Source: a virus. Taken from it: a DNA stretch of 64,000 bases. The translations under genes and the position numbers were made by a program. Where the stretch lies: the IMG/VR virus record IMGVR_UViG_3300009159_000063, positions 1 through 64,000 of that record; one strand, 5' to 3'. This document shows positions 61,022 to 64,000 of the stretch, in pieces. The notes beneath the pieces are model-generated. The model ran no database searches. It was not told the origin of the DNA and saw only the letters and a list, made by a program, of their open reading frames with translations. Every line of letters starts with the position of its first letter. Position 1 is the stretch's first letter.

Positions 61022-64000
61022 TTGTATCTGCGTTATTTACATAAAGTTTAATGAATCTATCAAGTGCGGTAAAACCGTTATTCAATCCAAAATAAAAATG
61101 GAACGGTGCCCCAACAAGAATAGGGTCTAAACCAGGTGTGTTTGGTGCTCCATAAGTAACGTTAACTGTTGTTGGGTTAGGTCCTGGGGTAAAGTTTGCA
61201 ATATGACCTTCTTGTGTTGTTGTGGTTTTAAAATAATCTGAGGTTTGGAAATCTAAACTCTGGTATTTGTTTTTATAAAACCCTCCACTTGTTATAAATG
61301 GGGATGTATACCAATTATTATTCTCCGTCCCAAAAATGTAATTTGATGGGGAAGTAATTTGCCATTTATAGAATGGAACTTCTTGTGTGGATGGATACCC
61401 ATAATTATAACCAACAAATGGTGAAATGTTATATGTTTGTATTCCAGGTGTTAATTTTTTTCTTGTTATTTTTTCCTCGTTATTGTCTTGAAAGAAAATA
61501 CCAAAAATAGGTCTTGATGGTGATTGGGTGTCGTCTCCAATGAATAAGTAGTTATTTGGGTAGTTCTGTTCTAAATAAGGATTTACTTTAAATTCACTAT
61601 TTGTTGAGATTGCTTGTGCAAAATCTCCGTCAATTCTATCACCACCTCTCGTACTATTAAAGAACTGAACAACACCTATACCTTCTCCTTGATTTCCGTT
61701 TGTAGATACCGGAAACATTTGTTGTATTATAGTTTGATTCAGTAATCTAGAAATGAATCCCATTTGCATAATATCAGAATCATCACTATATGAAGTTGAT
61801 TTTAATTGGTTTGCAAAATAACCCTCTAAATTTTCATTATTACATATTTGATTAATGAATTCATCTCTTGGTCCTAAATCTACAATTGTTGTTGGACTTT
61901 GTATTTGTTTGTCGTTATATCCTGGATTATTGATAAATAATGCCGCCAAGTTATTTGGTGGGGTTGGTGATGGTTTACCAATGAATTGGTTAACAAATCT
62001 ATCCCAAGGAGATGATCTATAATAGAAAGTATTTTGTGCGTCATCAAAAACTACAGTATCTTTACAGTAATTGTATGTTGGGTCAGTAACTGAATTATTT
62101 GCATATGTGGATGTCTTATTAAATGAAGGCATATATAAAAATCCATTTATCCAATTGTTTTGGAATACTCTTGCAAAGACCCCTCTACATGCCGCTAACA
62201 TTAACAAGTATCTAACTTTCCATTCTAAAAATAATTTCACATCTTCATCGTATTGTGAAATATATTTTTTATTTAAAAGGCAATAACATCCTTTAACAAC
62301 TCTATTACTTGGTACATCACAATTTGGGTTTACGGTAATTCCGGTACCTGAACCTGAGTAACATTGTAACGAAACCAAACCATCACAAGTTAATGTTGAG
62401 GTTAATCCCGTAACTAATCCTGTTGAGTCAGCATAATTACCTGTTGGTAGTGTTCCTGGACCACCAATACTAGGGTTTGACTGAACCCCACTACCCTTAA
62501 AGAAATAAAAGTTATTATTTTGATGTAGTCCATATCCTGTTTGAGAATCGTTACCATCTTGAGTTCTTGTTGATGTTGGTATTCTATCACTTCTCATCAC
62601 AAGTTTAGTTTCATCCAAGAAGTTAACTGTCGTAGTTAAATATCTATAATATGCTCTTGAGTATAATCCATTATACCCATCGAATGGCGTACCATAATCA
62701 TTATTCGATCCAACTGAATCATAAAAATTATATATTACAGGGTTTAATGCTGGTCCTGCCTGTGAAAAAGAACCTATAAACGTACCACCAACAAAATAGT
62801 CTTGAACATATTTTGGTATAACCCAATTATATGGTGATGATGTAAACAAATTGTATGGTGATGATGATATTGTTGATAACGGAGGGAACGTTATGTCAGG
62901 TCTATAAGAACCTGAGTTATCATCTGTTGATAAATAATAGTAAGGTAATGTTGACGTAAATCCTGTATATTGACCTGGTGTAAGATCAAATATTAATGAT
63001 GGAAAATATAAATTGTTTGTTGTATTATCAACAGTATCGTGAGATAATGGTTTAATATTATTTGTTGATAATGGTTGTATAGGGTAATTTAAATAATAGT
63101 TACCAGTAATTATAGGTCCAACCCCATATGAAGAATTACCAAATATTATTGATAAATCGTATTCTATTTCTTGTTTAGGGGTAAAAGGGTCCACCCCTCT
63201 TGTTAATATTATAACCTCTAAAGTATTTCTAACACTATTTTCAATTGCATCTATTGCGTTACCCGATGAATATAATGCTGGAGTTAATAACCCCACACTA
63301 CATTCATCACCATAAACAAATCCTATATCGTGTAATAAGTATTTCTTAGGGAATTTATTTAAATCGGCAATACTAAAGTTTGTATTACCTGTAAATGAAT
63401 TAACCGTATATCCAGTTATTACTTGAAAATACTCAATGTCGGTAGGGTATTCTAAATAATAGTCAGTTTGACCTGTATTAATTACGTATATTGTTGACTG
63501 CAGTAGTCCTGACCCATTTGATGCGGGGTCGGCATAATCTATTGTTCTAACTATTGGTGTTACAGAATCACCTGTAAATGTAGTACCTGTAATTGAGGTG
63601 TTATTAAATTGATTTTGGGTTGCTCCTGTTAAATTAACCCAACCTCCCGACAATTTTGGGTCTTGGAAGGTTATTACTTCTCCCACACCTAATTGTTGGA
63701 TCATACCAGCTTTTGCAATAACAACTAATACCTGATCTTCAAAAGGGTCACTTGGTGTTCCAACTAAAGATGGATTTACCTTGGTTTTAACTTTATTAAC
63801 ACCTGAGTTTGCACCTCCTGAAGGAGAGTTTTTAAAATATTTATCTCTAGTATTAAACTCATTTAATTTTTGTGGGTATGTTTCTTTAGTGGGATACGCA
63901 AACCATCTTTCATCACTACCGACACTTTTTTCGGCACCAAATAGAAATGGTTGTGGGGCATGTAATTTATAAAGATTTGTGGAATCTATTAGATCATAAC
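61014..64000 (-). CDS. Large structural protein, N-terminus beyond window
   Basis: The frame stays open from the stop at 61014 to the right edge (64000), so at least 995 codons are present and the true start lies outside. An in-frame ATG at 63704 (MIQQLGVGEVITFQD) is internal: residues upstream (e.g. SPSGGANSGVNKVKTKVNPS, FEDQVLVVIAKAG) continue the same protein-like composition. Beta-rich and Asn/Tyr-rich, with sparse Cys (YCKDTVVFD, CDVPSNRVVKGCYCL). Probably a long tail, baseplate or capsid-decorating protein, by position; no recognised domain. Confidence 0.7.
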   Translation of the reverse strand, partial: YDLIDSTNLYKLHAPQPFLFGAEKSVGSDERWFAYPTKETYPQKLNEFNTRDKYFKNSPSGGANSGVNKVKTKVNPSLVGTPSDPFEDQVLVVIAKAGMIQQLGVGEVITFQDPKLSGGWVNLTGATQNQFNNTSITGTTFTGDSVTPIVRTIDYADPASNGSGLLQSTIYVINTGQTDYYLEYPTDIEYFQVITGYTVNSFTGNTNFSIADLNKFPKKYLLHDIGFVYGDECSVGLLTPALYSSGNAIDAIENSVRNTLEVIILTRGVDPFTPKQEIEYDLSIIFGNSSYGVGPIITGNYYLNYPIQPLSTNNIKPLSHDTVDNTTNNLYFPSLIFDLTPGQYTGFTSTLPYYYLSTDDNSGSYRPDITFPPLSTISSSPYNLFTSSPYNWVIPKYVQDYFVGGTFIGSFSQAGPALNPVIYNFYDSVGSNNDYGTPFDGYNGLYSRAYYRYLTTTVNFLDETKLVMRSDRIPTSTRTQDGNDSQTGYGLHQNNNFYFFKGSGVQSNPSIGGPGTLPTGNYADSTGLVTGLTSTLTCDGLVSLQCYSGSGTGITVNPNCDVPSNRVVKGCYCLLNKKYISQYDEDVKLFLEWKVRYLLMLAACRGVFARVFQNNWINGFLYMPSFNKTSTYANNSVTDPTYNYCKDTVVFDDAQNTFYYRSSPWDRFVNQFIGKPSPTPPNNLAALFINNPGYNDKQIQSPTTIVDLGPRDEFINQICNNENLEGYFANQLKSTSYSDDSDIMQMGFISRLLNQTIIQQMFPVSTNGNQGEGIGVVQFFNSTRGGDRIDGDFAQAISTNSEFKVNPYLEQNYPNNYLFIGDDTQSPSRPIFGIFFQDNNEEKITRKKLTPGIQTYNISPFVGYNYGYPSTQEVPFYKWQITSPSNYIFGTENNNWYTSPFITSGGFYKNKYQSLDFQTSDYFKTTTTQEGHIANFTPGPNPTTVNVTYGAPNTPGLDPILVGAPFHFYFGLNNGFTALDRFIKLYVNNADTNG

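Noticed and set aside
63702-63704. ATG at 63704 as the start of the rightmost gene
   Set aside because: The same frame remains open with protein-like composition to the window edge; the true start is outside, so the gene is partial.

Overview
The window is a 64-kb stretch of a large, strongly AT-rich, tailed dsDNA phage genome (or a closely related virus from a metagenome). The host is most likely a Bacteroidetes bacterium, probably a flavobacterium. Five things point there: SprB-like adhesin repeats in a tail protein; a Bacteroidetes-type histone H1-like protein; an RpoD-like sigma factor of the short Bacteroidetes kind; promoters of the form TTTG-N19/20-TAnnTTTG; and a secreted protein with the C-x(11)-GDGWNGG signature typical of Bacteroidetes surface proteins. 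Almost no Shine-Dalgarno sequences are seen, also usual for that phylum. No tRNA, rRNA, insertion sequence, integrase or CRISPR array was found. No stretch of more than 300 bases lacks a gene.

Layout. 1-9,500 (mostly minus): a secreted protein cut by the window edge, a metallopeptidase, a phosphoesterase-kinase pair, small early-looking genes, Nudix, DUF192, a DHH phosphoesterase, a beta-class DNA methyltransferase, DUF3310 and acidic unknowns. 9,500-18,700: mixed strands, with glutaredoxin, a tiny lipoprotein, thioredoxin, DUF932, a leucine-rich-repeat protein, a Dam-type methyltransferase, a 32-residue ORF on its own promoter and terminator, and DnaJ. 18,650-26,330: small unknowns, histone-like protein, an EF-hand/zinc protein, and a probable lysis module (amidase-like endolysin, two spanin-like proteins, membrane proteins). 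26,400-36,800: sigma factor and T4-like replication and recombination genes (gp46/SbcC, gp47/SbcD, RecB-like nuclease, DnaG-type primase). 36,860-38,700 (plus) and 38,770-64,000 (minus): a RuvC-like resolvase, then a long tail, baseplate and fibre module. This includes several fibres with Pro-Thr linkers, a glycosyltransferase and an SprB-repeat protein; the last gene runs off the right edge.

How it may work together (inference). Two promoter classes are visible. Host-type TAnnTTTG boxes sit before small, early-looking genes and before the two-gene unit that encodes the sigma factor. A second box, ATATTTAT read on the coding strand, lies just upstream of the first gene of at least 17 transcription units, including the tail operons. 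A simple model is that host polymerase makes the phage sigma early, and the ATATTTAT units follow. Several non-structural proteins begin with a short amphipathic leader ending in (L/I)-x-E. This recalls T4 capsid-targeting peptides cut by the prohead protease, so these proteins may be packaged and injected. The tail module looks built for domain swapping: the same small domains and Pro-Thr linkers recur in neighbouring fibre genes on both strands, next to a glycosyltransferase that could decorate them.
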